Shown: positions 1 through 7,787 of the stretch, piece after piece
Position numbering within the stretch: position 1 is the stretch's first letter
Layout of the letters: each line of letters begins with the position of its first letter
Assembly (NCBI GenBank): GCA_031374735.1
Contig: JANMGQ010000252.1
Location: 16,167-80,166, forward strand
DNA length: 64,000 bases
DNA from: JABFRJ01 sp031374735
GTDB taxonomy: Bacteria > Pseudomonadota > Alphaproteobacteria > Rhizobiales > Hyphomicrobiaceae
Direction: 5' to 3'
The notes under the pieces: model-generated
What the model saw: the letters and a program-made list of their open reading frames with translations, nothing else
The model's database searches: none
Told to the model about the DNA's origin: nothing
Position numbers and translations under genes: made by a program

Positions 1-359
1 TCGGCCGCGTTCTTCTGCTGGTTGGTCAGAGGCGGACAGTCGATCACCTCGCAACCCGCACGCAGAAAGTTGTGCCGCACAAAGGAGAACGAATTCATAT
101 CGGTCGTGTTGTCGTGCGGATTGCGGCGGGGCGCAGGATTGCCATAGCAGCGGATCGACACGATCCGACGCGGACTGTTGTCCATGACCGGCCGGTTGGC
201 GCTGACCAGGCGACCTTCCTCGATGGCACGCAGCCAAAGGCCCGCGTCCTTCGAAAAGCGCTTGGCTGCGTCTTCGTTTTTACGTCGCAGCGACAAGTAG
301 ATGTTATCGTAGTCGATGAAAATGGCGCTCAGAACGGGCGCAGAGACTTCGCGGTTCAT
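1..359 (-). CDS. NYN-domain (LabA/DUF88-like) protein, 5' part only
   Basis: An open frame on the minus strand begins with ATG at 359 and runs off the left edge; about 119 residues are visible. Residues 12-23 read AIFIDYDNIYLS. This is the first strand of the NYN/PIN-like nuclease fold, where the early Asp contributes to a metal site in characterised relatives. The N-terminal fragment alone supports the family, not the RNA target or the role. It is divergently separated from the catabolic block by about 340 non-coding bases. The remaining domains, often an OST-HTH or regulatory domain in this family, lie outside the window. Confidence 0.75.
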   Translation of the reverse strand, partial: MNREVSAPVLSAIFIDYDNIYLSLRRKNEDAAKRFSKDAGLWLRAIEEGRLVSANRPVMDNSPRRIVSIRCYGNPAPRRNPHDNTTDMNSFSFVRHNFLRAGCEVIDCPPLTNQQKNAA

Positions 360-575
360 GTGCCTACGACCCTGTACGGGTGGCGTCGACGCAAATTACA
401 GTCGCCACAGATGAGACATTACTCAGCCACACTTAGGGCTTGGTCAATTTGCGCCGCAAGGTGAGCCGCAAGAATGTCTGTGGTTAAGTTGGCCTGAGCG
501 TCGGATTACACCCCAGTCGCGACATCCGGGACACGAAACCAGGCACGCCGCATCGACACACGCCGCATCGGGCTC

Positions 576-647
576 TTAGCCCGGCGTCAGGCCACGTGCC
601 TTGAGTATGGTCGTCGCGGCGGGCGTGCTCAGATAGGTCAGGAAAAC
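576..647 (-). pseudogene. C-terminal remnant of a ModA/PhnD-type solute-binding protein
   Basis: A 23-codon stretch on the minus strand reads FLTYLSTPAATTILKARGLT and then PG and a stop. This matches the usual ending of extracellular solute-binding proteins of the molybdate/phosphonate class (a helix with SPAA followed by ARGLxP). Upstream codons do not continue a recognisable protein, so only the tail survives. It is the only interpretable content in the 340-base gap between the NYN gene and the amidohydrolase. Family assignment rests on a short motif and is tentative. Confidence 0.45.
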
Positions 648-700
648 CCCTATCCGACGACTCCCATATAGTGACATTGGTCGAAAAAGGCTCTGATCTT

Positions 701-1759
701 TCACAGTCCGAGGATGCGCTTGGCATTGCCGCCGCAGATCGCAGCGGTCGTCGCGGCATCGAAGCCCGCACCGACGACATGTCCGACCGGGTCGTAGTCG
801 GCCATGTCAAACGGGTAGTCCGTGCCGAGCACAATGTTGTTCATGCCGTACAGGCGCACGAGTTCCTGCAATTGGTGCGGCGTGAACACGATCGTGTCGA
901 AGATTACGCGCTTCAAATACGACGTCGGCGGATGCGGCAAGTGTCCATGGCTGTCCGAGCGCGCGCCCCAGGCATGATCGATGCGGCCCGAATACGATGC
1001 CAAGTAGCCACCGCCATGCACGGCCAGGATCTTCAATTTCGGATGCCGTTCGAGCACGCCGTCGAAGATCAGATAGTGGAGCGCGATGGTCGTCTCCAAG
1101 GGATTGCCGATGACGTTGTTGAACGAGAAGCGCTTCAACCGCTCGCCACTCGTGAAGCCGAGGGGATGTAGCACAACCAGAGCGCCCAGCTCTTCAGCCC
1201 GCTTCCAGAATGGCGCGAACATCGGGTCTGATAGCTCTTTGCCCGCGACGTTGGTGAGGATCTGCACGCCCTTGAGACCGAGCGGGCCCATGCAGCGCTC
1301 GAGTTCCTTCACGGCCTCGATCGCGTCCGTCATCGGCACGCTGCCCAGCGCCACAAAGCGGTCGGGACGCTGCGCCACGAACGCGGCCATGCCATCATTC
1401 AGCACACGCGTTGCTTTGACGGCGATTTCGAGCGGTACGGTGTAATAGCTCTGCGGCGGCGGCGGCATGACGACCTGGATGTCGATGCCCATGGCGTCGA
1501 GATCGGCGATGCGGTTCGCAAGCGGTGCGCGCGCGACGATATCCGCTTCCTGCTTGAGGTTCAGGGCGCGGGTTTCGGCATCGGCGAATTGGAACAGCGG
1601 GATCGTCGCTGGGTCGAGGTAGGGCTTGGCAATATCAGCCGCCGCCGCCACGCCGACATGGGCGTGAATATCGATGGTGATGCTCTTGGGGCGAACCTCG
1701 CGGCCGGGCTTGCCATGCGCGCGCGCGGCCGTCGGCTCATACTTGTTCCACTGCGTCAT
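701..1759 (-). CDS. Amidohydrolase-2 family (ACMSD / gamma-resorcylate decarboxylase-like)
   Basis: A 352-residue metal-dependent TIM-barrel enzyme. Metal ligands are readable: H32 and H34 in IDIHAHVG, H198 in VVLHPL, H248 in AVHGGG, and D314 in LGTDYPF. This is the pattern of the amidohydrolase-2 family, which includes aminocarboxymuconate-semialdehyde decarboxylase and aromatic-acid decarboxylases that act without a redox cofactor. The length is normal. It lies 45 bases downstream of the cupin gene on the same strand, so the two are probably co-transcribed, divergently from the monooxygenase operon. Decarboxylation or hydrolysis of a ring-cleavage product is the inferred role; the substrate is unknown. 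Confidence 0.85.
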   Translation of the reverse strand: MTQWNKYEPTAARAHGKPGREVRPKSITIDIHAHVGVAAAADIAKPYLDPATIPLFQFADAETRALNLKQEADIVARAPLANRIADLDAMGIDIQVVMPPPPQSYYTVPLEIAVKATRVLNDGMAAFVAQRPDRFVALGSVPMTDAIEAVKELERCMGPLGLKGVQILTNVAGKELSDPMFAPFWKRAEELGALVVLHPLGFTSGERLKRFSFNNVIGNPLETTIALHYLIFDGVLERHPKLKILAVHGGGYLASYSGRIDHAWGARSDSHGHLPHPPTSYLKRVIFDTIVFTPHQLQELVRLYGMNNIVLGTDYPFDMADYDPVGHVVGAGFDAATTAAICGGNAKRILGL

Positions 1760-1804
1760 GCGATGTGTCCGTTCGATCTTGTGCGACGTTCAACTGTTGG
1801 CAAA

Positions 1805-2242
1805 TCAGGCTGCGACTTTGAGGCGAACGCCATCCGGCACCGGCAGCGGCGCGTTCGCGCTGTCGAGGAACTCGACGGTGGTGAACAGCAGGTCAGTCGA
1901 CCCGACGTTCTCGACGGCATGCAGCAGGTATTCGCCCTTGCCATAGACGTGGTGTTTGGTGTCACCGGGGAAGTGCGAGGTCTCGGTGATTGATCCGTCT
2001 TCATAGTATCCGCGGGCGCGGCCATGCGTGTGGCAGGTCCAGAAGTAGTTGAGCACGTGGCGATGGAACGAGCACCGCCTGCCAGCCGGAATGAGCAGAT
2101 GCCAGACGCGCACCTGGTCCGTCTCTGAGACGAGCGTCGAGCCGACGATGGGGCTCATGGCGTTGTCCGCCATTTCCGCTCGCATGCCCGGGGGCCAGTC
2201 ATCGAAGGAGCCAGCGGGCGCGATGTTTTCGTAAACGGCCAT
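1805..2242 (-). CDS. Single-domain cupin protein
   Basis: A 145-residue protein forming one cupin barrel. Residues around 57-62 carry RCSFHRH, the first metal-binding motif, and HAVENVGS near 107 is the second. It starts at ATG 2242 after AGGAGA with good spacing. No signal peptide. Single-domain cupins of this kind can be small dioxygenases, isomerases or binding proteins, and the sequence does not separate these. Its position as first gene of the minus-strand pair with the amidohydrolase suggests a step in the same pathway. Exact reaction unknown. Confidence 0.75.
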   Translation of the reverse strand: MAVYENIAPAGSFDDWPPGMRAEMADNAMSPIVGSTLVSETDQVRVWHLLIPAGRRCSFHRHVLNYFWTCHTHGRARGYYEDGSITETSHFPGDTKHHVYGKGEYLLHAVENVGSTDLLFTTVEFLDSANAPLPVPDGVRLKVAA

Positions 2243-2487
2243 CGGGCATCTCCTGAGTGTCGTCGCTTCGCAACTTGCCGACAGCTATCAGCTGCGCGGA
2301 CACCTGTGAACATTATCAATCTCCGTGATGATCTCGATCAGCGCATCTGCTGCGCCAGGTCCGCGACTGAGACCGCGCCAACATCACAAATCGAGATACG
2401 TGGCCGCCAATTTTATGATTTCAGTCTGCCCATGAACTCCGCTACCTCTCGGACAGCGAAGAGTCTGTTGATGCCGGAGGCGCGTCC

Positions 2488-3597
2488 ATGAAACTTGGTT
2501 TCTTCACCATGCCGATCCACCCCGTGGACAAGGATTGGCGCGTCGCCTTGAAGGAAGATCGGGCGGCTTTCATTCTCGCTGATGAACTCGGCTTCAGCGA
2601 AGGCTATGTTGGTGAGCACGTCACCGATCGTGCAGAAAACATCACGTCCAGCGCGATCTTCATCGCCTCGCTGGCCGACGTTACCAGGAACATTAAGCTC
2701 GGCACCGGCACTGTCAACCTGCCGAACAATCACCCCGCCCATGTGGCTGCCAACATCGCCATGTTGGACCATATGATGGACGGCCGCTTCATCTTCGGCA
2801 TCTCGCCGGGTGGCCTGCTGTCGGACGCGGAAATCTTTGGCAATCTCGATGCCAACCGCAACGAGATGTTCATCGAGGCGATCAACCAGATCCTCGCGCT
2901 CTGGTCGAGCGAACCGCCCTATGATCTCGACGGCAAGTATTGGAAAATCTCAACCAAACGCACACTCGTCACCGACATCGGCCAGGGCTACATCCCAAAG
3001 CCCCTGCAGCGCCCGCATCCGCCCATCGTGGTCACAGCCGTCGCACCGCACTCGAAGGGTGTCACGGAAGCCGCAGCCCGCGGGTGGGAGCCGATTTCGG
3101 CGAACTTCCTTATGCCCGTGTGGGTCAAGAGCCATTGGCCCAAGTATGTCGAGGGCTGCCAGAAAGCTGGCCGACCTGCCGACCCGGCCAACTGGCGCGT
3201 CGCGAAAAGCATCTTTGTCGCCGACGACGCCAAGACGGCACGGGACTACGCCATGAGTGCGATGAGCCCCTATCGCCAATACTATGCCTCGCTCGCGACT
3301 AAGCTGATCAAGAATGGCCGCGCCGAATTGTTCAAGACGTCACGCGACATGCCCGACAGCGCCGTAACCATCGACTATGTGTGCGACAACCTCATCATTT
3401 ACGGCACGCCTGACCAAGTGGTGGACAAGATCTTGGCGTTCCGCGAACAGGTTGGCGACTTCGGCACCTTGCTTTATCCAGGCCATGATTGGGCTGATAT
3501 CACGCTTGGCCGCCGGTCCATGGTGCTGATGGCCGAAAAGGTCATGCCGGCCATCAATGCTGTCATCCGCGCGTCATCGAAAGTCGCCGCCGAGTAA
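2488..3597 (+). CDS. LLM-class flavin-dependent monooxygenase (limonene-monooxygenase-like)
   Basis: A 369-residue bacterial luciferase-like TIM-barrel protein starting MKLGFFTMP, with an ideal GGAGG seven bases upstream of ATG 2488. Family landmarks are the N-terminal LGFF strand, VGEHVTDRAE near 41-50, LGTGTVNLPNNHP near 71-83 and the GRFIFGISPGG segment near 100-110 that lines the flavin pocket. Members use reduced FMN or F420 and O2 to oxygenate small organic molecules. A separate flavin reductase gene at 7029-7565 suggests an FMNH2-dependent two-component monooxygenase. It opens a four-gene plus-strand operon with short gaps. Substrate not deducible. Confidence 0.88.
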   Translation: MKLGFFTMPIHPVDKDWRVALKEDRAAFILADELGFSEGYVGEHVTDRAENITSSAIFIASLADVTRNIKLGTGTVNLPNNHPAHVAANIAMLDHMMDGRFIFGISPGGLLSDAEIFGNLDANRNEMFIEAINQILALWSSEPPYDLDGKYWKISTKRTLVTDIGQGYIPKPLQRPHPPIVVTAVAPHSKGVTEAAARGWEPISANFLMPVWVKSHWPKYVEGCQKAGRPADPANWRVAKSIFVADDAKTARDYAMSAMSPYRQYYASLATKLIKNGRAELFKTSRDMPDSAVTIDYVCDNLIIYGTPDQVVDKILAFREQVGDFGTLLYPGHDWADITLGRRSMVLMAEKVMPAINAVIRASSKVAAE

Positions 3598-3618
3598 CTC
3601 AACAGAGGCCGTCTGCCC

Positions 3619-4422
3619 ATGCGTATTCCAGTCAGCTGTGGGCAGATCTTTGCTCGTCTCGACGGCGACCTGCAGTCGAACGCACCCTGGCTGGTGCTGT
3701 CGAACAGCCTCGCATCCGACCACACCATGTGGGACGGGCAAATTGCGCGCCTGACGCAAAAATACCGTGAGCTGCGCTACGACACGCGCGGCCACGGCGA
3801 GAGTGACGCGCCCGCCGGCGCGTACACCTTCGACATGCTGGTCGCCGACGTCGTCGCCGTCATGGATCATGTGAAGATCGCCAAGGCCACCTACATGGGC
3901 CTGTCGCTCGGCGGCATGACAGGCATCGGCTTGGCACTCGCACACCCGGACCGGCTCGAAAAACTTGTCGTGTGTGATGCGCGCGCCGATGGACCTGAAG
4001 GTTTCGTCAAGAGCTGGGACGACCGCATTGCGGCTCTCGCCCACGGCGGCATGGCCTCGATCCTGAGCGGAACAATAGAGCGGTGGCTGGTGCCATCGTT
4101 TCGCGCGGCACATCCCGACGTCGTGAAGCGTGTCAAAGCCATGATCCTAAAGACACCCGTACAGGGCTATGTCGGCTGCGCGCAGGCACTGAAGCGACTG
4201 GATTACCTCAAAGACATGCACCGCATCACCACGCCGTCGCTGTTTGTGGTCGGCCGCGAAGACCTTGGCGCGCCCGTCGCCGCCATGCAGCAGATGACCG
4301 AGCGTGTCCCTGGTGCGCGTCTCGCGATTGTCCACAATGCGGCGCATCTGCCAAACATCGACAACGCCGCAGGCTTCGATGCAGCCGTCGCGCCATTTCT
4401 TGGCTTGAGCCCCATCAGCTGA
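3619..4422 (+). CDS. Alpha/beta hydrolase, 3-oxoadipate enol-lactonase-like
   Basis: A 267-residue single-domain alpha/beta hydrolase. The nucleophile elbow is GLSLGG (S96), the acid is D215 in VGREDLGAP and the base is H243 in NAAHLPN, giving a full Ser-Asp-His triad. The oxyanion region near LSNSLASD resembles PcaD, which hydrolyses 3-oxoadipate enol-lactone, but no other beta-ketoadipate gene is adjacent. Other lactonase or esterase activity is equally possible. It lies 21 bases after the monooxygenase and follows AGAGG. Opening a lactone made by the Baeyer-Villiger-like monooxygenase is an attractive inference. Cytoplasmic, no signal peptide. Confidence 0.82.
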   Translation: MRIPVSCGQIFARLDGDLQSNAPWLVLSNSLASDHTMWDGQIARLTQKYRELRYDTRGHGESDAPAGAYTFDMLVADVVAVMDHVKIAKATYMGLSLGGMTGIGLALAHPDRLEKLVVCDARADGPEGFVKSWDDRIAALAHGGMASILSGTIERWLVPSFRAAHPDVVKRVKAMILKTPVQGYVGCAQALKRLDYLKDMHRITTPSLFVVGREDLGAPVAAMQQMTERVPGARLAIVHNAAHLPNIDNAAGFDAAVAPFLGLSPIS

Positions 4423-4473
4423 CACACATCTCCCCGCACGGGCGAGATCGGTTCGACTTTGGAGACACACGAC

Positions 4474-5361
4474 ATGCGCGTTGGAATTGCAGGCATCGGG
4501 CGCATGGGCGCGGCCATAGGGTTGCGCCTGATGGACGTTGGGCACGAGGTCACCGTGTGGAACCGCTCCGTCGACAAGACCGAGCCGTTGACCGGGGCCG
4601 GCGCGAAGCTTGCAGAATCCCCGAAAGATCTCGCCAATAGCGTCGACACGGTGATTTCAATCCTGACCAATGTCGACGCATTGACGGCCGTCTACGGCGG
4701 CGCAATGGGCCTGCTCGCAGGCGACGTGAAGGGTAAACTGTTCATCGAAATGAGCACTGTTCTGCCGTCTGACCAACGCGCACTCGCCCAAAAAGTGCAA
4801 ACCACAGGCGCCGTTTACGTCGAATGCCCCGTAGGCGGCACCACGATGCCGGCGCGGCAGGGCAAACTGCTAGGGCTCGCCGGTGGCGACGCTGCAGACG
4901 TCACCCGCGCCCGCCCGCTGCTCGACCAGATGTGCCGCCGCGTTGAACACCTCGGCCCGGTTGGCTCGGGTGCCAGCATGAAGCTGGCGATCAACCTGCC
5001 GCTGCTCGTCTTCTATCAGGCGCTTGGCGAATCCCTCACACTGTGCCGTCATCTGGGTCTCGACAATGCAGCAATGATGGAGCTGTTTTCTGATACGTCC
5101 GGTGGCGCCAACGTGCTGAAGGTGCGCGGTCCGGCAATTGCTGCAGCGCTCTCCGGTGCCGAGCCCGGGACGCCCACATTCGACATCGACAGCATCCGCA
5201 AAGATCTGCAGACCATGATCGCCGAGGCTTCGACGCGCGGCGGCTCGTTGCCGGTCGCGGCGCGGACGCTCGAAGTCTATGACAGCGCGGCAAAGGAAGG
5301 CTGGGGCAAACGCGACGCAGCCTACTTGCCCTCGTACTGGCCGAAGCGACAACCGGCCTGA
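4474..5361 (+). CDS. NAD(P)-dependent beta-hydroxyacid dehydrogenase (HIBADH family), copy 1
   Basis: A 295-residue beta-hydroxyacid dehydrogenase. Residues 4-11 (GIAGIGRMG) form the Rossmann glycine motif, PVGGTTMPARQGKL near 119-132 is the substrate-binding segment and K170 in SGASMKLAIN is the catalytic lysine. I chose ATG 4474 because GGAG stands upstream; a TTG five codons earlier lacks such a site. The family oxidises 3-hydroxyisobutyrate, tartronate semialdehyde, 6-phosphogluconate-like or imine substrates. Third gene of the plus-strand operon. A related enzyme is encoded convergently at 6028-6906, so the pathway may have two reductive or oxidative steps on related intermediates. Confidence 0.85.
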   Translation: MRVGIAGIGRMGAAIGLRLMDVGHEVTVWNRSVDKTEPLTGAGAKLAESPKDLANSVDTVISILTNVDALTAVYGGAMGLLAGDVKGKLFIEMSTVLPSDQRALAQKVQTTGAVYVECPVGGTTMPARQGKLLGLAGGDAADVTRARPLLDQMCRRVEHLGPVGSGASMKLAINLPLLVFYQALGESLTLCRHLGLDNAAMMELFSDTSGGANVLKVRGPAIAAALSGAEPGTPTFDIDSIRKDLQTMIAEASTRGGSLPVAARTLEVYDSAAKEGWGKRDAAYLPSYWPKRQPA

Positions 5362-5380
5362 GGCGGCGGAAAGCGGACCC

Positions 5381-6016
5381 ATGAAAATCGCGCTCATTCA
5401 TGCCTTGAAGCACTCGGTCGCGCCGATCGAAGACGCCTTTCAGCGCCTATGGCCAGAGGCGGCGCTGATGAACCTGCTCGACGACAGTCTGTCGGTCGAT
5501 CGGGCACGCGACGGGAAAATCACCGATGCCATGACGGAACGTTTCCTGACGCTTGGTCGCTATGTCGCCCGCGCCGGGGCGGACGGCATCTTGTTCACAT
5601 GCTCCGCATTCGGCCCATGCATCGAGGCCGTTGCCGATGACTTGGCACGTTTGCCGATCCTGAAGCCGAATGAGGCGATGATTGAGGAGGCACTGGCCGT
5701 GGGTGGCCGCATTTCGCTGCTCGCCACGTTTCCGCCGACCCTTGTCTCGATGCAATCGGAGTTTCCGCACGGCACCGATGTCGTGTTGAAGCTGGCGGAT
5801 GGCGCACTGGCGGCCCTCGACAAGGGCCGCCCCGATGACCATGACCGGATCGCAGTCGAGGCGGCAAAATCCGTGTCCGACTGCAACGTCATCGCGCTCG
5901 CCCAGTTTAGCCTGGCCCGAGCGGCGGGCCCGATTGCGAAGGCGACAGGGCTGCCCGTGCTGACGACACCGGACAGCGCCGTCCGCAAGATGAAGCGGCT
6001 GCTGAAGGTTCAGTGA
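5381..6016 (+). CDS. Asp/Glu/hydantoin-racemase-like protein with one canonical cysteine
   Basis: A 211-residue protein of the Asp/Glu racemase superfamily, starting at ATG 5381 after GGCGGAAAG. The first active-site motif is present as LFTCSAFGPC (C74). At the position of the second catalytic cysteine the protein reads NVIALAQFS, with Gln where family members have Cys; C168 sits seven residues earlier. One-cysteine relatives include decarboxylases and isomerases that do not need symmetric acid-base cysteines. It closes the operon that begins with the monooxygenase. Maleate-isomerase-like cis-trans isomerisation is one possible role, but the protein is shorter than usual maleate isomerases. 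Confidence 0.75.
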   Translation: MKIALIHALKHSVAPIEDAFQRLWPEAALMNLLDDSLSVDRARDGKITDAMTERFLTLGRYVARAGADGILFTCSAFGPCIEAVADDLARLPILKPNEAMIEEALAVGGRISLLATFPPTLVSMQSEFPHGTDVVLKLADGALAALDKGRPDDHDRIAVEAAKSVSDCNVIALAQFSLARAAGPIAKATGLPVLTTPDSAVRKMKRLLKVQ

Positions 6017-6027
6017 TCGCCGCCGTG

Positions 6028-6906
6028 CTATCGCTTCACGCCGGCCATCATTTCCATGACCGCGCACACCGCCGCGACATCTTCCGTGTCCCGCCCAATC
6101 GATAGCGCGGCATCGTAGAGGCCTTCGGTCACCTTGAAGAGCGGCGTCGGGCAATCATAACTTGAGGCGAACTCGCCGATGACGCTCATGTCTTTCTTCC
6201 ATGTGCGCAGGCGCATCGTAGCCGGCAGATAGTTGTTTTCAGCCATCATCGGGCCGCGCAGTTCTAGAACGCGCGAATTGCCCGCGCCCGAACTCACGAC
6301 CTCGACGATCTGCTTTGGGTCGAGCCCGGCCTTCATGCCAAGCACCATGGCCTCGGCGCTCGCAACGTTGTGGATGGCGACCATCAGGTTGGCAACGAAC
6401 TTCATTTTGCTGCCGTTGCCGTAGGCGCCGAGATCATAGACCTTGCGGGCGAAGCCATGGAACACGGGATCGAACTGCGTGATCGCCGCTGTGTCGCCGC
6501 TGGCGAACACGACCAGATCCTTGGTCTGTGCCTGCTTGCCGGTGCCTGACAGGGGGCAATCCAAGGCGATATGGCCAGCTTCAGTCAATATGCTGCTGAA
6601 CGTCGTCTTGTCGGCGAGCGAGAGTGTCGATGTCTCAGCGATCGTCCGCATCTTGGCTGGCGCCGCAGCGATCGCCGACGCGGTTTGCAAGACAGCCTTG
6701 GCACTCGGCAGGCTGACGATAATCTGCTGTGCCTTTTCACTGACCGCCGCCACACTGGCGACGACCTGCACGCCAGCGGCTTTGGCGGCTGCGATGGCCG
6801 TCGCATCGAGATCATATCCGACGACGTTGAAGCCGCCGGCACGCAGATTGCGCGCCATGGCACCACCCATGATGCCAAGTCCGATCACGCCCACTGTCTG
6901 TGTCAT
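6028..6906 (-). CDS. NAD(P)-dependent beta-hydroxyacid dehydrogenase (HIBADH family), copy 2
   Basis: A 292-residue paralogue of the enzyme at 4474. It has GVIGLGIMGGAMARNL at residues 6-21 for cofactor binding, DCPLSGTGKQAQTKDL near 116-131 and the catalytic lysine K169 within NGSKMKFVANL. The DCPLSGTG form of the substrate loop differs from PVGGTT in copy 1, so the two probably act on different compounds. It is convergent with the racemase-like gene, 11 bases apart, and lies downstream of the flavin reductase on the same strand, about 120 bases away. Exact substrate unknown. Confidence 0.85.
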   Translation of the reverse strand: MTQTVGVIGLGIMGGAMARNLRAGGFNVVGYDLDATAIAAAKAAGVQVVASVAAVSEKAQQIIVSLPSAKAVLQTASAIAAAPAKMRTIAETSTLSLADKTTFSSILTEAGHIALDCPLSGTGKQAQTKDLVVFASGDTAAITQFDPVFHGFARKVYDLGAYGNGSKMKFVANLMVAIHNVASAEAMVLGMKAGLDPKQIVEVVSSGAGNSRVLELRGPMMAENNYLPATMRLRTWKKDMSVIGEFASSYDCPTPLFKVTEGLYDAALSIGRDTEDVAAVCAVMEMMAGVKR

Positions 6907-6978
6907 GCCTTGTGCCCGTCCCTAGTCTTACTGAGTCATTAAACCACAGTCGATGACTGCCGCGACTCCTATCTAGCG

Positions 6979-6997
6979 CGCCCGTGTCGTTCGGGCG
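6979..6997 (-). terminator. Small GC-rich stem-loop downstream of the flavin reductase
   Basis: CGCCCG at 6979-6984 pairs with CGGGCG at 6992-6997 around a 7-base loop. It lies in the 120-base gap between the flavin reductase stop and the dehydrogenase start. There is no T-tract, so it is not a classical intrinsic terminator; it may be a processing or attenuation hairpin, or chance in GC-rich DNA. Next to it the 10-mer ATGTCTCGTG occurs twice in tandem (about 7000-7019). Confidence 0.25.
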
Positions 6998-7028
6998 TCA
7001 TGTCTCGTGATGTCTCGTGTCCCGCACG

Positions 7029-7565
7029 TTAGCCCAGCGGCTGCGCCCGCTGATAGCCGCCATTGGAAAAAATAAGCGGTTCGCCGTCGCGATAGGTGGT
7101 GTGCAGAATGCGACCGACGAAGATGGCATGGTCGCCACCATCGAACATGTTTTCTTTTTTGCACTCAAAGTGCGCAATCGTGCCGGCCAATACGGGGCAT
7201 CCGCCCAGGCCCTTGTGATAGGCGATGCCAACAAGCTTATCAGGCATTGGCGTGGCGAAGTGTTTGCTGAGGTCGGTCTGCTCCAATCCGAGGACGTTGA
7301 TCACGAAATGCGACGCCGCGGCAAAGCCGTCGAACGAGCGCGCGCGGCGCGCCAGGCTCCACAACACCAACGGCGGATCAAGTGAGACGGTCGCAAATGA
7401 GTTCGATGTCACACCTTCGAACTTGCCACCTGGGCCACACGTTGTCACGACGGTGACGCCCGTCGCGAACCGCCCCATCGCGCGCCGCAGGTCTGCGCGA
7501 TCCACGGTGCCAGCCGCCGGCGCCTGTTGCGGCGTCCTGGAACCGTTGGGGTCAAGCTGAGACAT
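7029..7565 (-). CDS. Flavin reductase (HpaC-like, FMN-binding split barrel)
   Basis: A 178-residue flavin reductase-like domain. Residues from about 24 read LRRAMGRFATGVTVVTT, then GVTSNSFATVSLDPPLVLWSL and later HFVINVLG: the flavin-binding split-barrel pattern of HpaC, NtaB and related reductases. The start at 7565 is supported by GAAGGA nine bases upstream; the frame stays open further upstream but lacks a site. These enzymes supply free FMNH2 or FADH2 to a partner oxygenase. The LLM monooxygenase at 2488 is the natural partner in this locus. Transcribed divergently from the LysR gene, with a 222-base shared control region. Confidence 0.88.
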   Translation of the reverse strand: MSQLDPNGSRTPQQAPAAGTVDRADLRRAMGRFATGVTVVTTCGPGGKFEGVTSNSFATVSLDPPLVLWSLARRARSFDGFAAASHFVINVLGLEQTDLSKHFATPMPDKLVGIAYHKGLGGCPVLAGTIAHFECKKENMFDGGDHAIFVGRILHTTYRDGEPLIFSNGGYQRAQPLG

Positions 7566-7737
7566 ACAGTCGGTTCCTTCGCAAAGGTTGAGCTGGCGCT
7601 GACGACGTCGTGAGCTGACGGTTCGTGCCAGCGCCACTGAGCCCAGGCGAGCAACAGGGGATAACCGGCAGCGTAACTTCAGCTGAAGCATGCAGTAGAC
7701 CAAATGATTAGATTGTCTTATATGAATTAGAAATTTC

Positions 7738-7759
7738 GATGACCAGTCAATCGGTCATC
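7738..7759. promoter_or_regulatory. Inverted repeat in the LysR/flavin-reductase divergent region
   Basis: GATGACC at 7738-7744 and GGTCATC at 7753-7759 form a perfect 7-bp dyad around an 8-base centre, 29 bases before the lysR start. The stretch just to its left (7700-7737) is clearly AT-rich compared with its surroundings and contains the palindrome GAAATTTC at 7730-7737. A dyad of this size between a LysR gene and a divergent catabolic gene is where such regulators normally bind. No binding data exist here. Confidence 0.5.
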
Positions 7760-7787
7760 ATCTCATCTACCAGGGGCGGAACCACAC

